This document shows, one piece after another, positions 39,236-49,699 of a stretch of DNA of 64,000 nucleotides. Under the pieces are notes generated by a model, which worked only from the letters and a program-made list of their open reading frames with translations, did not search any database and was not told the origin of the DNA. The DNA is from Choristoneura fumiferana (Eukaryota > Arthropoda > Insecta > Lepidoptera > Tortricidae): contig NC_133481.1 of the NCBI RefSeq assembly GCF_025370935.1, positions 11,748,754 to 11,812,753 on the forward strand. The letters are read 5' to 3'. How positions within the stretch are numbered: the stretch's first letter is position 1; the number at the start of each line of letters is the position of its first letter. The translations under genes and the position numbers were made by a program.

Positions 39236-39410
39236 GTTCCGCAGGTGCAGCAGTAGAATTGAAATACCAGAATTTTACTAAATTAGATTATTGTATTGTC
39301 ACGCGATTTACATAAGTATTCCAAATTTCAAGTCAATCTGACTACTAGCAGAGAATAACTTGCAAGATTTGATTACAGACAGATAGACAACGGGACAGGT
39401 GAAACTAAAT
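39236..39410 (+). repeat. Fragment of the GTTCCGT dispersed family
   Basis: GTTCCGCAGGTGCAGCAG, ATTATTGTATTGTCACG and AACTTGCAAGATTTGA correspond to blocks in 18660-18800. Non-coding. Confidence 0.5.
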
Positions 39411-39510
39411 AAAAGCTTGTAAAAACATAAAATGCTATAAATTATCAGATAAGAAAACCTTTATCGTTTCGGCGAAATAAACACTTCTAATTTATAACAA
39501 CCTCTTACTA

Positions 39511-39663
39511 ATAGTCAAAATACGCACATGACTAATCACGCTAACACACACGAGTAATATTTACTTCGATGTTTCGGCAACATTACAGTGGCCGTGGTCA
39601 CGAGTAGACTCAAATATTACTCGTGTGTGTTAGCGTGATAAGTCCTGTGCGTATTTTGACTAT
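39511..39663. mobile_element. Foldback element with about 50 bp arms
   Basis: ATAGTCAAAATACGCACATG at 39511 is mirrored by GTGCGTATTTTGACTAT ending at 39662. ATCACGCTAACACACACGAG pairs with its complement near 39,620. The loop reads, on the minus strand, GGCCACTGTAATGTTGCCGA followed by AAC. This is a stem-loop then GAAAC, which is the plan of a Penelope-type hammerhead module but with a deviant first core strand. Non-coding. Confidence 0.65.
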
Positions 39664-40732
39664 GAGTGAAAATCACGAAAGTTTAAGACATTATAACCTC
39701 TTACTAGCCGAAGACAAGACGTAGAAATGAAAGATTCAAATTCAATGTTACTGTAAAATTGAATCTGTACAGGTATTATGTTTTGTACGCGCTAATAAAA
39801 TACGTATTATACTTACAAATACATGAAATTATATTATATGGTTTAAAATAAAAGTCCCTTAGCGCTAACACCGTAAAACATATTTTTTTAAATCTAGTAT
39901 ATTAACGAAGCTTTAGTACACCAAATGTGACTATGTCAGCCTCATGTGGAGCCTCAGTTATATACACCACACTACAAATTTTACGCTCTCCCTTGCACTG
40001 AAGCCACGTCTCTGGATGCAAAGGCCTGTCTAATGAACCTGTAAATCAGCATCGCTTCTTCTGAAAGCGGTCGACTTAGAATTACATTTACACCTCCATT
40101 GAACAAGCCCAATAAAACACCTTTTAAAAAGTTTTTAGTTACCACTAGCAAAAAATGGCAAATAGCTAGCTAGATATACGTAAATAATAAATAAATAAAT
40201 AATGTGTAATGGTTACACAAAGGATAAGGGTTACTACGGCTAGCGTTTCGACCCATTATGAGTCGAGACCAACCATTCACGGGCTCGAATGGGTCTTAAT
40301 GAAAGGTACGATACCATTATGAAGGCAATTGTGAGCTCATAAAGGAAATTAAATCTACCTACAGACAAAAAGTTCATTGCTTGGCGCTGTATAAAAAAAG
40401 CTTACAAAGAACCGCATTAAAGACATTTACACATGTGTGGTTAATGACCAAGCATAAGAAAAGTAGTTTTTAAGTTGCAAATGTATCTCCAAGAAGTATC
40501 CTTTCCGTCGTTAAGTGACAAAAAAAGATACTTTTGCGTTAACGACCCAACGCGACTCGGGATCCCTTTCGTTCGCATTTTTTTGACCTATTTTAATTTG
40601 GTATAATTAATTTCGAATAATTTGTATTGGCATTTGTGTGTTTAATTTGTATTTGCATTGTATAGTCACATAGTAATAGGTACTAATACATATTTACATA
40701 CTTGACTAATGTATTTTGTAATGTATTTTTAG
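39664..40732. other. Unassigned stretch
   Basis: AT-rich. CGACCCATTATGAGTCG near 40,250 is a small palindromic motif. No gene supported. Confidence 0.4.
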
Positions 40733-41166
40733 GGTTCCGTAGGTACCTCGAAGGGAAAAAAACGGAACCCTTATAGGATCACTTTGTTGTCCATCCGTCC
40801 GTCTGTCAACGCCCTGTTTCTCAGGAACGCGTGAAGATAGCAAGCTGAAATTTATATAAAATACTCAGGTCTCCTGTCCCTTACAGCTGTGAAAATATCA
40901 AACTTCTGAGCCAACGCAATCAAAAGATACATCCGTTTATACCGCAAATTTTCGCAATTTTTCGAAACCTACAGGGTACTTCCCGTGAACTTAGAATCTT
41001 GAAATTTGGTACGAAGCAACGTCTTACAGCACAGATAAAGGAAAAATTGTGAAAACCGTAAATTTTTAGTTACATCATATAATAAAAATATTGTTAATAA
41101 TTTAAAAGTTACTACCTACAGGTTTGTACGGAACTCTCGGTGCGCGAGTCCGACTCGCACTTGTTT
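40733..41166 (+). repeat. GTTCCGT dispersed repeat, well-preserved copy
   Basis: Begins GGGTTCCGTAGGTACCTCGA and continues through AACGGAACCCTTATAGGATC, then CCATCCGTCCGTCTGTC. Ends ACGGAACTCTCGGTGCGCGA followed by GTCCGACTCGCACTTG. Non-coding. Confidence 0.7.
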
Positions 41167-41279
41167 TTTATTTTTGCTGTGCCTAATTTATTCTTTCTTT
41201 CTTTCTTTATTTAGACTAATAATTATTTGTCATAGAAACCATAATTTTTTTTGCGAACATTTTATTAAGAATATATATG

Positions 41280-41726
41280 TCGGCGCGATTGATATAAACG
41301 CCATCTAGCGGCAGTGGTTTAAAACATTTAGTTTTGTTTTGATCGAAAGCGCAGCATTTCTGCCTGAGTTATGCGCCCTATAGTGAGGCTTGATGTAACT
41401 ATCGTTGGAATTCACTCCGTGAATCAGGGGGTGTCAGGCGAAAGGTGGGGGTTATTATTGTGGGATAATTTAGACACTTTTGTTCCCGCCGCCGAGCCGC
41501 CAGGTCGTCTAATTCGTGAGCGTATCACACCTGAATCACCTTTCTCTTTTAATTTATATTGTATCTCCTCTTACTGCTACCCTCATTTAAAGTTCTGAAT
41601 TAATAACGGTCTTTCGCGATTTGTGTTTGTGTGCTTGTTTCGACAATGGAGGGCGAAGCCAAGACAATTCTGATGACGAGGGCCGTCCTTCACCCATACT
41701 ACATCGTCCTAAATCCGATATATAAA
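41280..41726 (+). other. GC-richer unassigned block
   Basis: A 75-codon frame (41371-41598) crosses a block with GTGAGGCTTGATGTAACTAT and CGCCGCCGAGCCGCCAGGTC. It looks more like part of a dispersed element (possibly LTR-derived) than an exon; the class is unproven. CGCCATCTAGCGGC lies at its left edge. Confidence 0.3.
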
Positions 41727-41746
41727 TTAGGTTAGGTTAGGTTAGT
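41727..41746 (+). repeat. Interstitial TTAGG repeat, four units
   Basis: Four tandem TTAGG-type units, the last one incomplete. TTAGG is the common insect telomere repeat. A copy this short is interstitial and not a chromosome end. Confidence 0.85.
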
Positions 41747-42104
41747 ATTGGTATCCAGGCGCGAAGCGCCCAAACTACGCAGATTTTTTTAAAAATAAGC
41801 ATGTGATATAGATTTTATGCATTCCAGCAGTGAACAGGGCGACTCGCATAAAATTGTTTGCCCTGACTTAATATTTGGCCGAATACCTAATTGTCATTTC
41901 ATACGATTTTTCTACAGCTGATGCATACCATTTTTTGTATTTACTTCTTGCGGCATAGCTATATACGTGTCGTAATTTTATTTTTGAATTTTCCCGAAAA
42001 GTCAATGCGAAATGGCTTCGATTATAATACTGGTTTTTGATCTCCGTGTAGTTTTGAGATATTTACGAGAATTAAGAAGTGAAACAGAGTTTTAACAAAC
42101 AAAA

Positions 42105-43381
42105 CCAACTACTGATGCGATGCGACTTATAAAATTCATAGGTTTTTTTTTTCTTTCAAGCAAAGATTCTAATGCCCACAAAGTAAAAGAACCTTTGATT
42201 CCGTCGTGAAAATTAAGAACTGGAAATGATTTCGAGAAATAACTAGATTGCTCGGCACATACATTTGCTTTGGGGAAATCCGACCGATTTAAACTTTGCC
42301 CGTTTGCTACCTTTCATTGTGCTCTGTAAAAAGGGTTCCGACCAAAAACCGTTGAAACTTTTTTAATGAATTTTAATTTCTCCGTTGTCGGTCGGAGATC
42401 CGTTTGATATAACTTTTCGCGAAATTAATCGTCTACGTGTTCGCATGTCATTTGTTTTACTATTGTCAAATCATCTGGAAGATAATTAAGTCAGAGTCGA
42501 ATAAATAAATGTTTTTAGTAAAATAATAATATAAAACTCTAGTCAGAGTTAGTCAACACAAGAATCAAAATTATCTTTCAAATTATTATACCGACTTTCA
42601 GTGTCAAAACTGTTTATTTTAAGGTTTGTTTGATAATAAAATAATGAAACACAGCGTTAGCTCATCAATCTCATCATAAATAAAAAAGCGACTCGCGCAT
42701 GAAGGGTTCCGCACCTCCGTACAATGTTTTAAAAACAAATAGTTCAGTAATATTTTTTTGTAAAAAATTCTAATACAAGCTTTTTTGCTGGCGGTAGTTT
42801 TTGCCCCTGGTTACCAAAGTAGGTAGTCATCAAGACGAATCAAATGAGACCAAAATAAATGCAGTCGTGTCGTGTTATTACAGAGTTCATATTATGGCCA
42901 ACATCTAACTTCATCATCAGATCAGCTCTACATTATAATAGTATTGCATTGTCATCGGATTTATACATGCATTGAAAAGTTCAGCTCAATTGGTTGAAGA
43001 TATCCACTTCAAATTTAAGTTAAAATATTAATTCCACCCGAACAAACATAACTAGTTACATTACATTACAAGTTAATAAAAACATATCACCAAACTGTAT
43101 GCACTAGGTATAGTATAGTATTAAAGTTGTTAATAGTATTTTGAATAAAGAACAATTTTAAATTCTCATCCTCTTCGGCTGTCGCCCTATCGGAGGTTGA
43201 ATAGCGCTTCAGACTCTTGCCATGCGCCGTACGTAGCAGAATAAAAAAATAGCTGTCAGTTTGGTTCATTCGCGGGAAATTCAGTGGACTTCGTATGTTG
43301 TGTAATTAAATAATAAGAAGCTCGACTAGTGTCAATAAATTTTAAACTGTATTATAAACCTTTTAAATAGTTTTGAACATG
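42105..43381. repeat. 1.28 kb segment repeated at 62911-64000
   Basis: From CTACTGATGC to TTTTGAACATG this segment is near-identical to 62911-64000 in the same orientation. The other copy lacks about 168 bp (roughly 42,873-43,040 here) and a few smaller blocks. It contains no coding region. Its right end leads directly into the Penelope-like element, so it may be flanking or untranslated sequence carried with that element. Confidence 0.85.
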
Positions 43382-43423
43382 AAACTACCGTGAGACTCAC
43401 TCATATTAAATATAATGACCCGA

Positions 43424-43504
43424 ATAACTCACGTCTTAAATCGAGTTTAGCTCGACATGTTTCCGGCTAATCCGTAGCCCTTCGTCTTCGGAGCAACGCG
43501 ACTC
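43424..43504 (-). repeat. Penelope-type terminal repeat (pLTR) arm, left
   Basis: The reverse complement of this 81 bp arm matches 44378-44457 almost perfectly. On the minus strand it carries a stem-loop GGGCTACGGATTAGCCG followed by GAAACATGTC. Confidence 0.75.
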
Positions 43505-44360
43505 AGCGGCTGCTGCAACACGCGCACTGCGCGCCGCCGCTCTACTCGCGCGACTACCCGACGAAACTGACACCGGCACACAACTACCCGCGTTTTCATC
43601 ATCATTACAACTGTCAAATGTAGGGTAGCACACAACACTAACAACATCGCTCTGTAAAGGTACGTTCACACACACTGATGACGCAGCACGAGTATTTAAC
43701 ACCGTTTTCCAACTCGGAGGGGTACCGTCCAACCACTATCCCGGTTGAAATTCGGCCGACTACTAATCTCGATGGCTTCACGCACTTTCAGTGGAATGAA
43801 AAATTTCTCTCTCGCAAGTACAGATACCTTATCAAATCTGATATAGTGCGTCGAATCCGAGTCCATTAAGTGCTCGGCCACAGCAGACCCCTTGTCGTCC
43901 TGTTTCCTCATACTGCGTATGTGCTCTGATACCCTTGTGGAAACGTTTCGTCCAGTCTCCAATATAGCTCTTGCCACAGGCACAGGGAATCATATATACC
44001 CCGGGACCACTCAGGGGCTCCTTATCCTTCGGCGAACGTACCAACTGTCTGAGCTGCATATGAGGACGGAAAATCGACTTGATGCTATATCTTCGGCCGT
44101 ATCCACAAGTGTCCGCATTTATATCCGTCACAGCCCTTGATTATATTATAAGATTATCCGTCACCCCTTTATAAAGGTAAATATACCGGAACCCTCTCAG
44201 CTCCCACCGGTCTTTGACGAGTCGACACGTTCACTACACGGTTGCACTGCCTCCAGTTGTACCCATTGCTTTCCAAAACCCGTCTCACGTGACTCAGTTC
44301 ACGATCCACAAATCTGGGATCACAAATATTCAAGGCTCGATTTATCAACATTCTAGGCAA
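43436..44360 (-). pseudogene. Broken Penelope-like retroelement ORF (RT tail and GIY-YIG nuclease)
   Basis: Minus-strand coding remnants lie in the order expected for a Penelope-like element. 44360-44169 carries the region after the reverse transcriptase (NRALNICDPRFVDRELSHV). 44131-43832 carries the GIY-YIG start GVYMIPCACGKSYIG. 43983-43696, in another frame, carries the rest of the nuclease with AEHLMDSDSTH and SVLAREKFFIPLKVREAIEI. 43732-43436 gives PPSWKTVLNTRAASS and a tail running into the terminal repeat. At least three frame changes and the missing reverse transcriptase core show a 5'-truncated, dead copy. GIY-YIG fused after a telomerase-like RT is the family signature. Confidence 0.8.
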
Positions 44361-44377
44361 AGAAGAGAGATAGAGAG

Positions 44378-44457
44378 AGTCGCGTTGCTCCGAAGACGAA
44401 GGGCTACGGATTAGCCCGAAACATGTCGAGCTAAACTCGATTTAAGACGTGAGTTAT
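44378..44457 (+). repeat. Penelope-type terminal repeat (pLTR) arm, right, inverted
   Basis: The inverted partner of 43424-43504, about 80 bp. It runs from AGTCGCGTTGCTCCG to AAGACGTGAGTTAT. Inverted terminal repeats around truncated copies are a known configuration of Penelope-like elements. Confidence 0.75.
44387..44431 (+). ncRNA. Hammerhead-ribozyme-like fold, degenerate
   Basis: A four-pair stem I (GCTC 44387-44390 with GAGC 44428-44431) encloses a perfect six-pair stem II (GGGCTA/TAGCCC, loop CGGAT). The conserved GAAA follows, then a minimal stem III (ACATGT), and GTC sits at the expected cleavage position. The first core strand is CGAAGACGAA rather than CTGANGA, so self-cleavage is doubtful. 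Penelope-like elements are known to carry minimal hammerheads in their terminal repeats. The mirrored arm at 43424-43504 carries the same plan on the minus strand. Confidence 0.4.
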
Positions 44458-44689
44458 CTTTTAAATAGTGTTAAATACTTAGTATGTTTTTTTTGTGTAA
44501 AATACAATAGGTAAACATAGTGATTATACGGTGTGGATTTGGCAAGCGCTTTATCAAAGTTGGCTTCATTGAGGTTTGTGGTTCATAAATTGCTTTATTA
44601 ATTTTGCACAAATACGAATAAACCACACAATCAGACAGTCACTATATTATATTATCGAAGCTTTTTTAAAACAATTAAAATCGCAAACT

Positions 44690-44982
44690 TAAAAGGTGAG
44701 GCGACTCGGTCGCCTTAGCAACGGCTACTAACGTCTAGCAACCAAAAAACGCTGAAAAAAATACGTTTCTTCTATAACGACCCCCTTTAATTTGTAACTT
44801 TACTTTATTTTTAGTATTTGTTGTTATAACGGCCGCAGTAACACATAATCTGTAAAAATTTCAAGTGTCTAACTTTTACGGCTTAAGAGATAGAGCCCTG
44901 TGACAGACGGACAGACAGACAGAGAGCGAAGTCTCAGTAATAGGGTCCCGTTGGCACCCTTTGGGTACGGAACCCTAAAAAC
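44690..44982 (-). repeat. GGAACCCTAAAA-type dispersed repeat
   Basis: Carries GACGGACAGACAGACAGAGA and ends GGGTACGGAACCCTAAAAA. The other end is less clear. Non-coding. Confidence 0.55.
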
Positions 44983-45355
44983 ATGTCATATTTCCACAAT
45001 TTGTCAGACATATTAAGCACAATTTATTCACAGGATTTATTGTTATGCGGACGGTCCTGAAAATATGGGTCATTTAAATAATCTAAATAGCATGACATCA
45101 TTACAAATGTAATGATTTGTAACCACATAAATACACCTTTTTGAAATCCAATTAAAAGAAAAACAAAGACAATTAAATAAATGATATTTAATAGACCATT
45201 AAATGGTGGTAGTAGTTTTCTTTGGCAATGAGTAGGTGCCTATTCACTCGGGTGCGGGTGATGTGATATTAACTAACCAAATTTTAATAATGAACTATTA
45301 TATAGTTCGAAACGCGTCAGTGTTTCTTGTAATGTGTATAATTGTTTTGACATGC
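44983..45355. other. Unassigned stretch
   Basis: AT-rich, no gene. The 77-codon frame at 45236-45469 runs into the element below. Confidence 0.4.
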
Positions 45356-46072
45356 TATAAGTACTTTTCGGATAGGATGACACACGTCGGTACGGTGACA
45401 CATGTCATTAAGCAATTAAAGGGTTGTGACAATGTAAATTCGAATCGATTTATTGCGATTCTCGATTAAATACTTATTCTAAGTGTGTGTAATCGATTTT
45501 ATTACTGATAGTTTATATTTTTACTAGGTTTTTCCTGCGGCTTTACCCGCGTAGCAAGTGTTTTTGCTTGTCTATCGGGATCTCACAAAAAAATGCGGTC
45601 TTCTTTGGTACTATATCAAAACTAATAACGGTAAAAAAATAACAAAAACCTTAATAACAAAATTGAATAACCAAGTAACAGTTCAAAACATCAAACAATA
45701 CGAAACAAGACGCGTTTAACGTCGTACTAATTGACAGACGATGCGAGTCAAACGATTTGACAAGATTGTGGAATCGATTCGGTCGATAAGCAAAGTCAAG
45801 CTCTATTGAAATAGAGTTCCGTTTTACGCGATGAAAGTTGACGAGATTAAATTTTATCTTTTTAGTTTTAAAACTTAATATATATTTTTATATTTTAAGT
45901 GATTTTTGTTTATTATTACGAAATATTTTAAGCTATCGAAACATATTTTTTTTTGGTTTTTCGGGATTCAAATAGGTATATTTTTTTATAAATTATTGGC
46001 CTGAAACGTTCATGGCGTGGAATGGAAAAAACGCAAGTGTCACCGTACCCATCCTATCCGAAAAGTACTATA
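45356..46072. mobile_element. 717 bp non-autonomous DNA transposon candidate
   Basis: AGTACTTTTCGGATAGGATG at the left end is mirrored exactly at the right end near 46,050-46,068. The symmetry continues through GGTACGGTGACAC after a 9 bp insertion on the left (ACACACGTC). The terminal repeats are about 35-45 bp. The interior is AT-rich and non-coding, with no transposase. Border duplications are not clear. Confidence 0.75.
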
Positions 46073-46381
46073 AAATAATGGGCGGGTTTTGCTTGTTTTA
46101 ACATAATAATGTCGCAGAGACGTAGCTTTGGAGCACGCTTTTATCGGAGAAGCAAGGAAAATTAGTGTAGGTAGTACACTTTCAAGATCATCAAATTCTA
46201 AAGAAATACATCCTAGTGTAATATAATGTTATGTTTATTAGTAAGGTTACTTAAAATTTCTCCGGAATGTCGTTGAACCTATGATCTCGTATAATCGAAC
46301 AATGTAGAATTTTATATTAAGTCACATACAAGTAATAGCTAAAGTTTAATAAGCTGTACTTATTATGAAAAAAACCGGCCA
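46073..46381. other. Unassigned stretch
   Basis: No structure recognised. Confidence 0.4.
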
Positions 46382-47028
46382 AGAGCGTGTCGGACACGCC
46401 CAAAATAGGGTTCCGTAGCCATTACGAAAAAAATAAGTAATATTTTTCTAAGGATTTCGTATTTTATACGGAATCTTCCAAGTTTAGGTATATTTTATAC
46501 CTTAGGCTGCTATTTACTCATAAACTACTAATAGTTCTCAAGCAAACTTAGCCGTTATAGTTTTCCTTGAAAGTTTGATATACTTACTACCATCCTGATT
46601 TTTTTCAAATTTTTCCACTCACCGGTTTAGATTTTAAAGGGGGGGGGACGCTCGATTTTTATGAAAATTTGCACTTTAAAGTTGAATATTTCGCAAACAA
46701 ATCACTGAATCGAAAAATCGTCTTAGCAACCCCCTAATCCTAATCCTTTAAATACCTATTCAATGATACCTCACACTATAGGGTTGGATGAGAAAAAAAA
46801 ATCACCCCCACTTTACGTCTATGGGAGGTACCCTAAAAAAATATTTTTGAATTTTTAATTGTACCATTTTGTCGGCATAGTTTACTTATACATCCGTGCA
46901 AAATTACAGATTTCTAGCATTGATAGTCCCTGAGCAAAGCCGCTGACGGACAGACAGACAGACAGACAGACATGGCGAAACTATAATTTTAATAATGTTT
47001 TTGCCATTTTGGCTCCGGAACCCTAAAA
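46382..47028 (+). repeat. Near-complete GTTCCGT dispersed repeat
   Basis: Begins AGAGCGTGTCGGACACGCCC (itself palindromic), then AGGGTTCCGTAGCCATTACG. Carries GACAGACAGACAGACAGACA and ends GGCTCCGGAACCCTAAAAAT. Colinear with the reverse complement of 35697-36297, and with 49700-50250 in the same orientation. Confidence 0.75.
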
Positions 47029-48182
47029 ATGTTTACGAAAATTAACACAGAAAATTGGAAAAAATAAATCTTTCAAAGAAGTTCTTCGTTACGATTCAAC
47101 TTGTATATTTATTCATGACGTACCCAAGCCTATATAACTATACCACAGTCCATTCAAATCACGACAAAGTCAAAGACAATAATTAATAAACAAATTTCTG
47201 TCAGCCCAACATTAGTAATGACATTGTTGATTACAAGGGTTTCAGACAAAGCCCACGGCGGTACAATAGAATGAGTAATGATCTCGACACCAGGTAAAAA
47301 GTAATAAGGGATTCGATGCAAATGGAACAGTAGCGTCCGTGTCGACTTGCTGGACTGATAAATGATGTAATTGAATAATTACCGTGCAATCGACCATCAC
47401 AGTTAGTACTGAACGTGACAAAATGGTGATATACGGCACGGTGTTAACGATTAATACTGTCAGACTTAGTGGAACGACGCATGGAAGTTTATTCATTCGT
47501 TTGCTCGATTAGTAAAATTGTTTTTTCGATGCGATTGTATTGCTTTTTTAGTGCTTTTTTACTCAAGTCACTAACTTTTCACTTGTATAGCTGAGTCATA
47601 TGCAAATAGTTAAATCAATTGGATCACACTCTGTCTATTTTGAATCCTTTTAACGATATTTAATTAATCCCCTATGTGGGTGAAATGGGGTGGAATTTGA
47701 ACGGGAACTATGTTTTTTTTTTTAAATTATAAACGTGAAACTTAGAATGTAACTTAGAAAAGATTAAAATTTATGTTATGTGTATTAGTATTTTTTATTA
47801 AATCAACCCCTAAAGGAATTGAATAGAAGGTGAAAGTTTTAAATATTCGGTATAGGTATTTATGTAAGCCAACTGTACTTTGCTTTATTCGACGAAAAAG
47901 ATGAAGGACCTCTCTACACGTTTAAATTCTGCGTGGACGAAGTCACGAGCAAAAACCAGTACCTAACTAATAGCTCCATAGTAGTTCACAAAATATAAAA
48001 GTAGGTTAGTGGCTTGGAGCTCACCACGTGTTGTCAAACGCAGCTGTCTGTTTCTTATTACACTTTAACATACGCCTGGAACTAAACACCATTGCGGGCA
48101 GTGCCGGGAAGCCAATAACATAAAAGTTAAGTAAAATTACCGCGTTGAGTCGGCGCCTTGTCCCTGACGCATGCAAGTATAT
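47029..48182. other. Unassigned stretch
   Basis: Frame 47242-47496 (-) has no domain. AT-rich with no named repeat. Confidence 0.4.
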
Positions 48183-48300
48183 TATTAAGATTGGTTTTTT
48201 GGAATCTTTTTGTATCTGTGTTTTTGTTTGTGTTTTTGTATCTTTTTGTTTTGTTTGGATTGTTTTTTTGTGTATTTTTTTGTATTTTCGATAAGTATTA
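48183..48300 (-). mobile_element. SINE 3' tail fragment (GATTGGTTTTTTGGAATC)
   Basis: GATTGGTTTTTTGGAATCTT matches the reverse complement of the 3' end of the SINE at 49405-49605, as does 3405. It then decays into T/G-rich sequence. Confidence 0.55.
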
Positions 48301-48419
48301 TTGTTATTTTTATTTGTATAGTAGAGTAATATTTCATGTCGTTGAAATCACATGCTTACTCTGTCATTTACCGCAAAAATGGCAGCGGAAAATAAATAAA
48401 TAAATATTCTGGGACAAAT

Positions 48420-48632
48420 TACACCAATTGACCTAGCCCCAAACTAAGCATAGCTTGTGCAATAGATGCTAGACAAAGGATAGACATACATATATAAATA
48501 TATACTTAAATACATACTATCGTTCAAGACTCAAGTACAAACATTCGTATTCATCATGCTAATATTTTCCCGTCACGCTAGCTTCGTTGTCAGGATCACT
48601 AACAACTTAGCTATCCGGTCGTCTAAATAGCT
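48420..48632 (-). mobile_element. tRNA-derived SINE, decayed copy of 30312-30540 family
   Basis: Shares ATTGACCTAGCCCCAAACTA, AAATACATACTAT, AACATTCGTAT, TTCGTTGTCAGG and CCGGTCGTCTA in order with 30312-30540. The B box is decayed. Confidence 0.65.
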
Positions 48633-48777
48633 GCTTTTTTTCATGTATTACCAACAGGAGGCACGGTTCATGTAAAAACTTTGCACTGTAATAGTGCGGA
48701 AAGTAGGTAATTTCCATCAAGTTTTTTGGCACGGAAACGAGTTATTTATAATTGACTACATCCTCAAATAATAATAT

Positions 48778-48975
48778 AAGTATCTGAGCGACCGAGCTTC
48801 AGTCGGGCTTAAGCTCGACAGCGTTTCCTAGAGATAAGACCAAGCAAGATCTATTTGTCATTCCGAAAACCCCCACACACCAAATTTCATCAAAATCGCT
48901 CGAGCCGTTTCCGAGATTCTGATTATATATGTATACATAAAAATATATATTGCTCGTTTAAAGGTATTAGATACA
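48778..48975 (+). repeat. Dispersed repeat, pair of 51748-51952
   Basis: Shares GCGACCGAGCTTCAGTCGGG-type start, GAGATAAGACCAAGC, ACACCAAATTTCATC, CCGTTTCCGAGAT and AAAGGTATTAGATA with 51748-51952. Non-coding. Confidence 0.75.
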
Positions 48976-49044
48976 TAGATTAGAATCTAATCTCCTCCTT
49001 TCCTCTCATAAGGCATTGGAAAACGTATACATCTAATTAGAACC

Positions 49045-49226
49045 CAGGTACGCAAGGCACGGATTGCTGAGGACCTGGGTTCGATTCCCAGCGCTGGTCT
49101 CTTTTTCTGGTTTTTCTGTGCACCCATGTCTCAGTTTGTATTTTCGATATGGTTTCACGGGATACCCGTAAAAGTAACGAATTTGGAGTTGAAATAAAAA
49201 ATACAAAAAGACTCCAAAAAACAATC
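49045..49226 (+). mobile_element. tRNA-derived SINE, 5'-truncated copy
   Basis: Carries GGACCTGGGTTCGATTCCCA (B box), GTGCACCCATGTCTCAGTTT and CACGGGATACCCGTAAAAGT. Ends CAAAAAGACTCCAAAAAACA. Near-identical to the next copy about 360 bp downstream. Confidence 0.8.
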
Positions 49227-49404
49227 ATAATTTGATTGCTTAGCAGCGGCATCTCTTGTCTGGGTGAGCGGTTAGTTCCAAAAGAATGTGACGTCTCTCG
49301 ATGAGAGCGAAACATAGATGTCGCTGGTGCTGCTGCTTAAGTAGCGTAGTGGAAAAAAGCAACCTGAGATATGTATGAATAGGAGAAATTCGTGTTTAAA
49401 CTCC

Positions 49405-49605
49405 TGTCCAGCGGTGGTGTTGGGGTTAGCACGCAGCACGGACTGCTGAGGACCTGGGTTCGATTCCCAGCGCTGGTCTCTTTTTCTGGTTTTTCTGTGC
49501 ATCCATGTCTCAGTTTGTATTTTCGATATGGTTTCACGGGATACCCGTAAAAGTAACGAATTAAGAGTGAAATAAAAAATATAAAAAGACTACAAAAAAC
49601 CAATC
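49405..49605 (+). mobile_element. tRNA-derived SINE, full-length copy
   Basis: The head GTCCAGCGGTGGTGTTGGGG (A-box-like) is followed by B box GGGTTCGATTCCCAGCGCTG. The unique body contains the small palindrome ACGGGATACCCGT, and the AT-rich end reads ACTACAAAAAACCAATC. Overlapping minus-strand open frames here are artefacts of the SINE. Confidence 0.85.
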
Positions 49606-49699
49606 ATAACCAATGCCAATTACATGTAACCAATTTTTTGTGTTAAAACTATATAAACAAATAAAATAAATTGCTGACCGAACATTTGAGAATCATTAT

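Noticed and set aside
41371..41598. 75-codon frame as a host exon
   Set aside because: No splice context or domain; the block looks like part of a dispersed element.
49455..49485. True tRNA gene
   Set aside because: A B box is present, but no complete cloverleaf with a paired acceptor stem can be drawn and the downstream body is a repeated SINE.
49033..49603. Cluster of overlapping minus-strand frames
   Set aside because: They repeat the same peptide because two SINE copies lie there; the SINE head and tail explain the sequence.
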